Assembly: GCF_000026225.1 (NCBI RefSeq)
Contig: NC_011740.1
Location: 1,426,001 to 1,490,000, forward strand
Direction of reading: 5' to 3'
Origin: Escherichia fergusonii ATCC 35469
GTDB lineage: Bacteria; Pseudomonadota; Gammaproteobacteria; Enterobacterales; Enterobacteriaceae
DNA: 64,000 bases
Every line of letters starts with the position of its first letter. The first letter of the stretch is position 1. A program made the position numbers and the translations under genes. Below the pieces are notes generated by a model, which saw only the letters and a list, made by a program, of their open reading frames with translations, had not been told where the DNA came from and did not search any database. Shown here in pieces: positions 18,689-26,797 of this stretch.

Positions 18689-19963
18689 ATGGCAAGCAGT
18701 AACTTGATTAAACAATTGCAAGAGCGGGGGCTGGTGGCCCAGGTGACGGATGAAGAAGCGTTAGCAGAGCGACTGGCGCAAGGCCCGATCGCGCTCTATT
18801 GCGGCTTCGATCCTACCGCTGACAGCTTGCATTTGGGGCATCTTGTTCCATTGTTATGCCTGAAACGCTTCCAGCAGGCGGGTCACAAGCCGGTTGCGCT
18901 GGTAGGTGGCGCAACGGGTCTGATTGGCGATCCGAGCTTTAAAGCTGCCGAGCGTAAACTGAACACAGAAGAAACTGTTCAGGAGTGGGTGGACAAAATC
19001 CGCAAACAGGTAGCCCCGTTCCTCGATTTCGACTGCGGAGAAAACTCTGCTATCGCGGCCAACAACTACGACTGGTTCGGCAATATGAATGTGCTGACCT
19101 TCCTGCGCGATATCGGTAAGCACTTCTCCGTTAACCAGATGATCAACAAAGAAGCGGTTAAGCAACGTCTCAACCGTGAAGATCAGGGTATTTCTTTTAC
19201 TGAGTTTTCTTACAACCTGCTGCAGGGTTATGACTTTGCCTGCCTGAACAAGCTGTACGGTGTGTCGTTACAGATTGGCGGTTCAGACCAGTGGGGCAAT
19301 ATCACATCCGGTATCGATCTGACTCGCCGCCTGCATCAAAATCAGGTGTTTGGTCTGACCGTTCCGCTGATCACCAAAGCTGATGGTACTAAGTTTGGTA
19401 AAACCGAAGGTGGTGCTGTGTGGCTGGATCCGAAGAAAACCAGTCCGTATAAGTTCTACCAGTTCTGGATCAACACTGCCGACGCTGATGTCTACCGCTT
19501 CCTGAAGTTCTTCACTTTCATGAGCATTGAAGAAATTAATGCCCTTGAAGAAGAAGACAAAAACAGTGGCAAAGCACCGCGCGCTCAGTATGTGCTGGCG
19601 GAGCAGGTGACTCGTCTGGTTCACGGTGAAGAAGGTTTACAGGCCGCTAAACGTATTACCGAATGTTTGTTCAGTGGTTCTCTGAGCGCGCTGAGCGAGG
19701 CTGATTTCGAACAACTGGCGCAAGACGGCGTACCAATGGTCGAAATGGAAAAAGGCGCAGACCTGATGCAGGCGCTGGTCGATTCTGAACTGCAACCATC
19801 CCGTGGTCAGGCGCGTAAAACAATCGCTTCTAATGCCGTAACAATTAACGGTGAAAAACAGTCCGATCCTGAATATTTCTTCAAAGAAGAAGACCGTCTG
19901 TTTGGTCGCTTTACATTGTTACGTCGCGGTAAAAAGAATTACTGTCTGATTTGCTGGAAGTAA
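18689..19963 (+). CDS. tyrS: Tyrosyl-tRNA synthetase
   Basis: Class I aminoacyl-tRNA synthetase. 424 aa from ATG 18689 (MASSNLIKQL), the second ATG, which follows GGAGATTTTG. The HIGH-type motif is HLGH (within DSLHLGHLVPL) and the KMSKS-type motif is KFGKT. The tyrosine pocket GFDPTADS is intact, and a C-terminal S4-like RNA-binding domain is at about 355-424. Nearly identical to E. coli TyrS. Confidence 0.98.
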   Translation: MASSNLIKQLQERGLVAQVTDEEALAERLAQGPIALYCGFDPTADSLHLGHLVPLLCLKRFQQAGHKPVALVGGATGLIGDPSFKAAERKLNTEETVQEWVDKIRKQVAPFLDFDCGENSAIAANNYDWFGNMNVLTFLRDIGKHFSVNQMINKEAVKQRLNREDQGISFTEFSYNLLQGYDFACLNKLYGVSLQIGGSDQWGNITSGIDLTRRLHQNQVFGLTVPLITKADGTKFGKTEGGAVWLDPKKTSPYKFYQFWINTADADVYRFLKFFTFMSIEEINALEEEDKNSGKAPRAQYVLAEQVTRLVHGEEGLQAAKRITECLFSGSLSALSEADFEQLAQDGVPMVEMEKGADLMQALVDSELQPSRGQARKTIASNAVTINGEKQSDPEYFFKEEDRLFGRFTLLRRGKKNYCLICWK

Positions 19964-19974
19964 TACTTTGAATT

Positions 19975-19996
19975 AGGGAGTGAGAAATCACTCCCT
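19975..19996 (+). terminator. Hairpin terminator after tyrS
   Basis: Perfect 9-bp stem AGGGAGTGA / TCACTCCCT with a GAAA tetraloop, then TATTTATTTG. It lies between tyrS and pdxY, and imperfect termination could give pdxY some read-through. Confidence 0.8.
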
Positions 19997-20019
19997 TATT
20001 TATTTGTTCAGGTACAAAA

Positions 20020-20880
20020 ATGAAGAATATTCTCGCCATTCAATCTCACGTTGTCTTTGGTCATGCTGGTAATAGCGCTGCAGAATTTCCGATGCGCCGC
20101 CTGGGCGCTAATGTCTGGCCGTTAAATACCGTACAATTTTCAAACCACACGCAATATGGTAAATGGACGGGTTGTGTAATGCCTCCCAGCCATTTAACCG
20201 AAATCGTTCAGGGCATTGCCGCAATTAACAAATTGCAAACATGCGATGCTGTATTAAGCGGTTATCTTGGTTCAGCCGAGCAGGGCGAACATATTCTTGG
20301 TATTGTACGCCAGGTGAAAGAGGCTAATCCGCAGGCAAAATATTTCTGCGATCCGGTCATGGGGCACCCGGAAAAAGGGTGTATTGTTGCCCCTGGTGTG
20401 GCGGAATTCCATGTCAGATACTCTCTGCCAGCAAGCGATATTATTGCCCCGAATCTGGTTGAGCTGGAAATTCTTTGCGAACATCCGGTTCATAATGTTG
20501 CCGAAGCAGTCGCTGCGGCACGTGAACTAATTGCCAAAGGGCCGCAGATCGTTTTGGTAAAACATTTGGCTCGTGCAGGTTATAGTGCTGATCGCTTTGA
20601 AATGTTATTGGTCACCGCAGACGAAGCCTGGCATATCAGTCGCCCTCTGGTTGATTTTGGCGCACGCCAGCCTGTTGGTGTTGGCGATGTAACCAGCGGC
20701 TTACTCCTGGTGAAACTGTTGCAAGGCGCGACCCTACAACAGGCGCTGGAACATGTCACTGCTGCAGTGTATGAAATTATGCTGACAACGAAAGCAATGC
20801 AGGAGTATGAACTGCAAGTTGTCGCAGCTCAGGATCGCATTGCTAAACCTGAACATTATTTCAGTGCGACACAGCTTTAA
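20020..20880 (+). CDS. pdxY: Pyridoxal kinase PdxY
   Basis: Ribokinase-superfamily kinase for pyridoxal in PLP salvage. 286 aa. QSHVVFGHAGN near the N-terminus is the substrate region, and the C-terminal GVGDVTSGLLL holds the catalytic Asp and anion-hole glycine. It follows tyrS by 56 bp in the same direction, the conserved pdxH-tyrS-pdxY arrangement. Confidence 0.96.
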   Translation: MKNILAIQSHVVFGHAGNSAAEFPMRRLGANVWPLNTVQFSNHTQYGKWTGCVMPPSHLTEIVQGIAAINKLQTCDAVLSGYLGSAEQGEHILGIVRQVKEANPQAKYFCDPVMGHPEKGCIVAPGVAEFHVRYSLPASDIIAPNLVELEILCEHPVHNVAEAVAAARELIAKGPQIVLVKHLARAGYSADRFEMLLVTADEAWHISRPLVDFGARQPVGVGDVTSGLLLVKLLQGATLQQALEHVTAAVYEIMLTTKAMQEYELQVVAAQDRIAKPEHYFSATQL

Positions 20881-20899
20881 TTTTTGTCGCTATTCAAAA

Positions 20900-20942
20900 C
20901 ACTTATCCGGTCTGAGAGTGCATCAACAGAACCGGATAAGTG
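20900..20942. terminator. Bidirectional hairpin between pdxY and gstA
   Basis: A 12-bp inverted repeat CACTTATCCGGT / ACCGGATAAGTG with a 19-nt loop between two convergent genes. The TTATCCGG core resembles REP-type sequence, so it may be a REP relic used as a transcript end. Confidence 0.55.
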
Positions 20943-20969
20943 ATTTATCTCGCCATCTGGCGTTAACGT

Positions 20970-21572
20970 TTACTTTAATCCTTCCGCTGACAGTGCCGCT
21001 TTAACTTTCGGGCGTTCTGCCATTCGCGTCATATATGAAGCGATATGATCTAAACCTTCCATATTCAGCTTAACGCCATATGCCCAACGCAAAACTGTGA
21101 ACAGGTAAGCATCGGCAATGGTGAAACGTGCGCCACAAATCCACTGGTCATCTTTTAGCGCATCGTCAATGTAGTGCAGTTTCTTTTCAAGCTGCGCACG
21201 CACGGATGGCTTAAACTCTTCCGGTGTATCAGGACGAAACAGTGGCGTGAAGCCTTTGTGTAGCTCAGTGGCAATGTAATTCAGCCATTCGATGGTCTGG
21301 CGGGCAAGGGTATTAACAGGGGCCAGTAATTGATGATCAGGCACAAGGTCTGCCAGGTATTGCATAATAGCAACGCCTTCGGTGAGTAGCGCACCTTCAT
21401 CAAGCAGCAGTGCCGGAACCTGACCTTTTGGATTGACAGCGAAGTAGTCATCGCCATTTTCCAGGCGTTTGTTCTGTAAATCCACACACTCCAGAGTGAA
21501 ATCCTTACCACTCTCACGAAGGGTGATATGAGAAGCCAGTGAACAGGCGCCGGGTTTGTAAAACAGTTTCAT
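20970..21572 (-). CDS. gstA: Glutathione S-transferase GstA
   Basis: Beta-class cytosolic GST with glutathione conjugation and peroxidase activity. 200 aa. The N-terminal thioredoxin-fold has the beta-class Cys10 region MKLFYKPGACSLASHI, followed by the cis-Pro site GQVPALLLD and an all-helical C-terminal domain. It is monocistronic, after the dtpA terminator. Confidence 0.95.
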   Translation of the reverse strand: MKLFYKPGACSLASHITLRESGKDFTLECVDLQNKRLENGDDYFAVNPKGQVPALLLDEGALLTEGVAIMQYLADLVPDHQLLAPVNTLARQTIEWLNYIATELHKGFTPLFRPDTPEEFKPSVRAQLEKKLHYIDDALKDDQWICGARFTIADAYLFTVLRWAYGVKLNMEGLDHIASYMTRMAERPKVKAALSAEGLK

Positions 21573-21621
21573 CGCTAACTCCTTTTGACTGATTGAAAGA
21601 TCATGGTAGTGCGCAAATGGG

Positions 21622-21656
21622 TAAAAAAAAAGCCGCTAACGCAAAGTTAGCGGCTT
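21622..21656 (-). terminator. Strong Rho-independent terminator of dtpA
   Basis: An 11-bp stem (AAGCCGCTAAC / GTTAGCGGCTT) with a 5-nt loop. On the minus strand it is followed by a run of about nine Ts, and it is 22 bp past the dtpA stop. Confidence 0.95.
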
Positions 21657-21678
21657 AAAAAAGCGTTTCCCTTAAAAC

Positions 21679-23184
21679 TTACGCAGTCGCAGTTTTAGAT
21701 GCTTTTTTGTCATCTGAATCGTCCTGAGTCATACGATTCAGTTTCGGAGCAGTCAGCAGCATCAGGACAGCAATTACCGCAGTAACGATACCGATCTGCA
21801 TAAATACGCGACCATAGACTTCCAGAGACATCAGTGGATCGGAAACATTTTCTGGTACAGCCATCATGTTGGCAACATAACCGCCAATGATGTTGGCACC
21901 GGCAGTGGTCAGGAACCAGCTACCCATAATAAAGCCCATCAGACGCTGTGGAACGAGCTGAGCAACCATTGCCAGACCCAGACCAGAAATCATCAGTTCA
22001 CCGATACTCTGCAGGCCGTAGCTTGCCACCAGCCAGCCAGAGGAAACGATACCCGCGTCAGTGGCGAATTTTGCACCCAGTGGCAGGATCAGGAACGCAC
22101 CGGAGCACATCACCATACCGATAGCGAACTTAGTTGGCATCGGCAGAGTATCGCCCATCTTGTTATACAGAGCGGCCAGAATAGGGCTACCAATGATGAT
22201 CCAGAACGGGTTAAGTGCCTGGTACTGTTCAGGTACAACCGTCATGCCCAGAATGGTGTGTTCAACGTTACGAATCGCAAAGAAGTTCAGTGACGTTGGC
22301 ATCTGGCTATAAAGCACGAAGAAGATAATGGCTTCTAGCATCAGGATGAATGCAACGATCATTTTACGACGTGCAGCACCTTTCATGGCGATAGCTTCTT
22401 TACCAAAGATAAAGACGATACCCAGAGCAACAACGCCCAGTGCCATGCGTGCAATTTCCTGGTTGTGCAGCAGCCAGGTAGCGATCGCGATCAGTGCAAT
22501 AACACCGATGATGGTCAGCAACAGGTTACGGTAGTTAACTGGCGCGAAGTCAGGTTTGGAACCGTACTGTTTAACCCAACGTTGGCAGAAAGCGAAGTTA
22601 ACGATGGTAATAATCAGGCCCACTACGCTCAGTGCGAATGCTACGCTCCAGCCATACCGGTCAGCCAGCCATGGTGTTGCCAGCATGGAGAAGAAAGAAC
22701 CGATGTTGACGGACATATAGTACATGGTAAATGCACCGTCCAGACGCGGATCATCTTTCGCATAGCAGGTAGAAAGCAGGGAGGATGGGTTAGCTTTAAA
22801 CAAGCCGTTACCCACAGCGATTGCTGCCATACCCATATAGACAACACCGACATCGTGCCCGGACCATGCAACAAGCCCATAACCGATAGCCAGAACGATT
22901 GCACCAAGCATGATGACACGCTTAGTACCCAGTACTTTGTCGCCCAACCAGCCGCCGATAGCGACCAGACCGTAAACGAGAGCACTAAATGAGGAGAACA
23001 GGGTGATCGAATCCGCTTCAGACATACCCAGTTGTTTAACCAGGTAAACAGCCATAATTCCTTGCAGGCCGTAGTAACCGAAACGTTCCCAGAGCTCAAT
23101 CGAGAAGATGAGATAGAACGCCTTAGGTTGTTTGAAAGCGTTCAAACTCACGCTTTCAGTTGGTTTATTGTTTGCAGTTGACAC
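21679..23184 (-). CDS. dtpA: Proton-dependent di/tripeptide transporter DtpA (TppB)
   Basis: Inner-membrane POT-family symporter of the MFS fold. 501 aa with about 14 hydrophobic segments. The ExxERFxYYG motif (ELWERFGYYGLQG) that couples protons is near residues 31-43, and the second POT signature region GNGLFKANPSSLLS is present. In E. coli the gene is under OmpR control; its long upstream gap here holds a CRP-like site. Confidence 0.96.
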   Translation of the reverse strand: MSTANNKPTESVSLNAFKQPKAFYLIFSIELWERFGYYGLQGIMAVYLVKQLGMSEADSITLFSSFSALVYGLVAIGGWLGDKVLGTKRVIMLGAIVLAIGYGLVAWSGHDVGVVYMGMAAIAVGNGLFKANPSSLLSTCYAKDDPRLDGAFTMYYMSVNIGSFFSMLATPWLADRYGWSVAFALSVVGLIITIVNFAFCQRWVKQYGSKPDFAPVNYRNLLLTIIGVIALIAIATWLLHNQEIARMALGVVALGIVFIFGKEAIAMKGAARRKMIVAFILMLEAIIFFVLYSQMPTSLNFFAIRNVEHTILGMTVVPEQYQALNPFWIIIGSPILAALYNKMGDTLPMPTKFAIGMVMCSGAFLILPLGAKFATDAGIVSSGWLVASYGLQSIGELMISGLGLAMVAQLVPQRLMGFIMGSWFLTTAGANIIGGYVANMMAVPENVSDPLMSLEVYGRVFMQIGIVTAVIAVLMLLTAPKLNRMTQDDSDDKKASKTATA

Positions 23185-23606
23185 TTTAACCTCTTTTTTT
23201 ACATCCCATATTAACGGGGGTGTTCTGGCACGTTATGCCGTCAGTACATTCGTGCATTGTTATAGTGGGAGGGGAAACGGCAGGTAATGTTCCCTGGATT
23301 ACATTTTCAGACAAGTCTTTTGTAATAATCCGTTACATTTATCATGGATGGATGATTCCTCGGTTACCTCAAATGTTATCCAGCGTTAAATTTTTTCATT
23401 TCCGCAATGGCAGTTTTTTACTCTGCAAGTTGGTTAAGGTAATGCTTGGAATGGAATTATATTTTGCTTGGTTACGCAAAACATAGTGATATAGGCCAGC
23501 AAGTGGCTAATAGCCAGTGTAATCTTTTGTATAAAAAATCTTACAGATGATTATTCATTTCAGGATTTCACCGGAATCACCCTTTTTTTTAACACCAGTA
23601 GTACAT

Positions 23607-23622
23607 TGTGATTTGAGTCACA
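23607..23622. promoter_or_regulatory. CRP-type site upstream of dtpA
   Basis: TGTGATTTGAGTCACA has both perfect half-sites TGTGA-N6-TCACA, with AT-rich flanks. It lies about 420 bp before the dtpA start codon, so either the dtpA leader is long or the site serves another transcript. Confidence 0.65.
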
Positions 23623-23756
23623 TATAGATAGAAAATTTCGCTATTAAAAGAACTATCAACCTGCAAACGTGGTTAATCACCAGCAGATTGTCTGATGAAG
23701 AGGTAACGAAGCGGCATCATTAACCAGATGAGAGCAATAGCAGGGGGAGTGACGTC

Positions 23757-23776
23757 GGGGCGCGTGAGCACGCCCC
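23757..23776 (-). terminator. GC-rich hairpin after nth
   Basis: GGGGCGTG / CGCGCCCC (one G-T pair) with a CTCA loop, 8 bp past the nth stop. There is no T-tract behind it, so it may stabilise the rsx-nth mRNA end rather than terminate on its own. Confidence 0.5.
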
Positions 23777-23784
23777 GCGAGGTA

Positions 23785-24420
23785 TCAAATATCGACTTTC
23801 TCTTTGTATTCACAAAGATCTTCAATGATACATGAGCCGCAGCGTGGTTTACGGGCGATGCAGGTATAACGACCATGCAAAATAAGCCAGTGGTGACAAT
23901 CTACTTTGAACTCCGCTGGTACTACTTTCAGCAGCTTCTCTTCCACCTGTTCGACATTTTTACCTGGCGCAAACTGCGTACGGTTACAGACGCGGAAAAT
24001 ATGAGTATCAACCGCGATAGTCGGCCAGCCGAAAGCGGTATTGAGCACTACATTGGCCGTTTTTCTGCCCACACCAGGCAAAGCTTCCAGTGCCGCGCGA
24101 TCTTCTGGTACTTCACCGTTATGTTTCTCCAGCAGAATACGGCAGGTCTTAATCACATTTTCTGCTTTAGTGTTGAATAAGCCGATAGTTTTGATATATG
24201 ACTTCAGGCCTTCAACACCCAACTCCAGCATCGCAGCGGGCGTATTAGCAACTGGATAGAGCTTTGCTGTGGCTTTATTAACGCTGACATCCGTCGCCTG
24301 GGCTGAAAGTAGTACTGCGATTAACAGTTCAAACGGTGAAGAAAAATTGAGTTCAGTTGTTGGATGTGGATTGTTATCACGCAGGCGCGTGAGGATCTCC
24401 ACTCTTTTAGTTTGATTCAT
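23785..24420 (-). CDS. nth: Endonuclease III (DNA glycosylase/AP lyase)
   Basis: Base-excision repair of oxidised pyrimidines. 211 aa. The helix-hairpin-helix ALPGVGRKTANVVL contains the catalytic Lys, and the catalytic Asp is in VDTHIFRV. The C-terminal [4Fe-4S] loop has the exact C-X6-C-X2-C-X5-C spacing (CIARKPRCGSCIIEDLC). Its start overlaps the rsxE stop by one base, making it the last gene of the rsx operon. Confidence 0.98.
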   Translation of the reverse strand: MNQTKRVEILTRLRDNNPHPTTELNFSSPFELLIAVLLSAQATDVSVNKATAKLYPVANTPAAMLELGVEGLKSYIKTIGLFNTKAENVIKTCRILLEKHNGEVPEDRAALEALPGVGRKTANVVLNTAFGWPTIAVDTHIFRVCNRTQFAPGKNVEQVEEKLLKVVPAEFKVDCHHWLILHGRYTCIARKPRCGSCIIEDLCEYKEKVDI

Positions 24421-25112
24421 CAGACTTTCCCTGTTTCGCCTGCTGGTATTTCATTCACAACAGTTTTTGCACGGCGCTTTTTCATTTTTTCATCGATAAG
24501 ATATTTACCTGCCAGCATTAGTCCAAGGCCGATAAACGCACCTGGCGGCAACATTGCCAGCAGGAAAGGGGAATCGGTATGGAAAATTTCGACACGTAAG
24601 ACTTTGGCCCAATTGCCCAGTAGCGCATCGGCGCCATCAAACAACGTGCCATTACCAATAATTTCACGCATGGCGCCGAGAACAAACATTGCGCCAGTTG
24701 CCCCCATTCCAATTGCAAAACCATCCAGTGCCGAAAGTGCAGGGCCTTTTTTCGCCGCAAAGGCTTCTGCACGACCAACGACGATACAGTTCGTAACAAT
24801 AAGCGGAATAAAGATCCCCAGCGACTGATAAAGACCAAATGCATAGGCGTTGATCAACATTTGCACTGCGCTTACCACCGAAGCGATGATCATGACATAA
24901 ATCGGGATACGGATCTCTGTTGGTGTCCAACGACGTAGCGTCGAAATCGTCAGATTGGTTAGAGTCAGCACCAGCGTCGTTGCCAGCCCTAATCCAAGCG
25001 CGTTTGTCGCTGTAGAAGTGACCGCCAATAAAGGACACATGCCGAGCAGCTGCACCAGAGCAGAGTTGTTTTTCCACAATCCCTGGACAATGACATCTTT
25101 AATTTCGCTCAT
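24420..25112 (-). CDS. rsxE: SoxR-reducing complex membrane subunit RsxE
   Basis: Integral inner-membrane subunit of the Rnf-like complex that keeps SoxR reduced. 230 aa with six hydrophobic helices, homologous to RnfE/NqrD. GLCPLLAVTSTATNALG-type motif (here LLGMCPLLAVTSTATNALG) is at about 23-41. It begins 2 bp after rsxG ends. Confidence 0.96.
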   Translation of the reverse strand: MSEIKDVIVQGLWKNNSALVQLLGMCPLLAVTSTATNALGLGLATTLVLTLTNLTISTLRRWTPTEIRIPIYVMIIASVVSAVQMLINAYAFGLYQSLGIFIPLIVTNCIVVGRAEAFAAKKGPALSALDGFAIGMGATGAMFVLGAMREIIGNGTLFDGADALLGNWAKVLRVEIFHTDSPFLLAMLPPGAFIGLGLMLAGKYLIDEKMKKRRAKTVVNEIPAGETGKV

Positions 25113-25114
25113 TG

Positions 25115-25735
25115 TTATTCTCCACAGGCGGTAAGTTGAGGAAGTTGTTCTGGCAACTGTTGGGCGTACAGTCCGGCTCGTTTGACCGCGTTTACGACAG
25201 CACGCGGTGTGATGGTTGCACCAGTGAACTGGTCAAATTCACCACCATCTTTTTTTACTGCCCAACGACGGTCATCTGCGCCGTCAATTTTTTTTCCCGC
25301 AAAAAAAGTGATCCAGTCGGAGAGACGCCGCTCAATTTTGTCACCAAGACCAGGTGTTTCATGATGTTCAGTAACACGGGTGCCGAGAATGGTACCACTG
25401 AAATCGGCGCCAACGAGTAACTGAATAGCGCCGGAATAACCATCAGGTGCAGTCGCCTCCAGTACCGCAGCGACAGGTTGATCATCTTGTTTAGCAATAT
25501 AAACGCGGTGTTCGCCTTTACCCAGTTCAGGCGCATTAACCAGATAACAACTCTCAGTCAGGCGGTTATTGTAGTGATCTGCGGGTAATACTTGATCAAA
25601 TAACGCCTTTTGCTGGATGGCGGCTTGTTCAGCGATGGTCGATTTGGTCATCTGGTTGATGGCTGCGGTTAATCCTGCTGACCCGGCAGCAAACAGGGCC
25701 AGAGTGATGCCATGTTTTCGAATCGTTTTCAGCAT
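25115..25735 (-). CDS. rsxG: SoxR-reducing complex FMN-binding subunit RsxG
   Basis: Membrane-anchored periplasmic subunit with covalently bound FMN. 206 aa with an N-terminal helix (about 10-28). The flavinylation motif is FTGATITPRAV with the FMN-linked Thr near residue 175. It lies between rsxD and rsxE with gaps of only 2-3 bp. Confidence 0.95.
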   Translation of the reverse strand: MLKTIRKHGITLALFAAGSAGLTAAINQMTKSTIAEQAAIQQKALFDQVLPADHYNNRLTESCYLVNAPELGKGEHRVYIAKQDDQPVAAVLEATAPDGYSGAIQLLVGADFSGTILGTRVTEHHETPGLGDKIERRLSDWITFFAGKKIDGADDRRWAVKKDGGEFDQFTGATITPRAVVNAVKRAGLYAQQLPEQLPQLTACGE

Positions 25736-25738
25736 GAT

Positions 25739-26797
25739 TTATCCTTTCCGGTGTCCGTAAACGCGCGGGCGCGTGTAGTAATCGATCAGAGGAACGGTAA
25801 TATTCGCCAGCAGGACAGCAAATGCCACACCATCGGGATAGCCACCAAAGCTACGAATAAGCCAGACGAGCACACCCGCCAGAGCGCCGAAAATTAAGCG
25901 TCCACGATTGGTAGTAGAGGCGGTGACGGGATCGGTAAGAATAAAAAATGCCCCCAACATCGTCGCGCCGGAAAGCATATGAATTTGTGGCGACGCGAGC
26001 GATTCAGGTGCAAACAACCAACCGAGTGTCGCGCACAGCGCCAGTGACACCAGAAAACTTACCGGGATATGCCAGCGGATAACTTTAATCGCAAGTAACC
26101 ATACACCGCCAGCCAGCCATGCGAGGTTAACCCACTGCCAGCCAGCACCTGCCAACATGCCGCTAAAGATGGGATACTGCATGATCTGTTCAACGGAGCG
26201 ACCAGAATGTAACGAAGTTTTCAGCGTATCTAAGGGTGTCGCCTGGCTGATTCCATCAATACCCATTCGCAGTGTACTCATATCACCACCGCTGGTGGTA
26301 TGTCCGGTGAAAATCACCTGTAACGTGTCTGCCATGCCCGGTACGGTTGCTGCAATTTCATAGGGGGGGAGCCAGTTGGTCATCTGGACCGGGAAAGAGA
26401 TCAGCAAAACAACATAACCGATCATTGCCGGGTTGAACGGATTCTGCCCCAGACCGCCGTAAAGTTGCTTGGCGATAATTACCGCAAAGACCGTACCGAG
26501 AACTACCATCCACCACGGTGCGAGAGGCGGAATACTTACAGCTAACAGCAAACCGGTCAGTAGTGCTGAATTATCTTTCAGAATGGCGGCAATTGGCTGA
26601 TTTCTCAGTTTTAACACCAGAGCTTCAGCTGAAAGGGCGCTAATGACAGCCAATATGATCTGGACAAGTGTGCCCCAGCCAAAGAACCACAATTGTGTCG
26701 CAATACCAGGAATAGCGGCCAGCAATACCAACAGCATAATCCGTGAAGTTTGCCGTTGGTTATGGGTATAGGGGGAGCTTGCGATTCTGAATACCAT
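25739..26797 (-). CDS. rsxD: SoxR-reducing complex membrane/FMN subunit RsxD
   Basis: RnfD/NqrB-type subunit. 352 aa with about nine membrane helices. The flavinylation motif is LSGATMLGAFF (Thr near residue 187 in the family numbering), and the GLGQNPFNPAMIGY motif is characteristic. It abuts rsxC with no gap. Confidence 0.95.
   Translation of the reverse strand: MVFRIASSPYTHNQRQTSRIMLLVLLAAIPGIATQLWFFGWGTLVQIILAVISALSAEALVLKLRNQPIAAILKDNSALLTGLLLAVSIPPLAPWWMVVLGTVFAVIIAKQLYGGLGQNPFNPAMIGYVVLLISFPVQMTNWLPPYEIAATVPGMADTLQVIFTGHTTSGGDMSTLRMGIDGISQATPLDTLKTSLHSGRSVEQIMQYPIFSGMLAGAGWQWVNLAWLAGGVWLLAIKVIRWHIPVSFLVSLALCATLGWLFAPESLASPQIHMLSGATMLGAFFILTDPVTASTTNRGRLIFGALAGVLVWLIRSFGGYPDGVAFAVLLANITVPLIDYYTRPRVYGHRKG

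Larger units (their letters stand above)
23185..23784. other. 600-bp intergenic region upstream of dtpA
   Basis: No convincing coding frame in either direction. It is AT-rich and contains a perfect CRP-type palindrome (23607-23622) and a GC-rich hairpin near nth (23757-23776). Several T- and A-rich tracts could include OmpR-type sites, which I cannot assign. A gap of similar size is present in K-12. Confidence 0.6.

Noticed and set aside
22465..22992. 175-codon plus-strand frame inside dtpA
   Set aside because: Shadow frame over membrane-helix codons of a well-recognised transporter.
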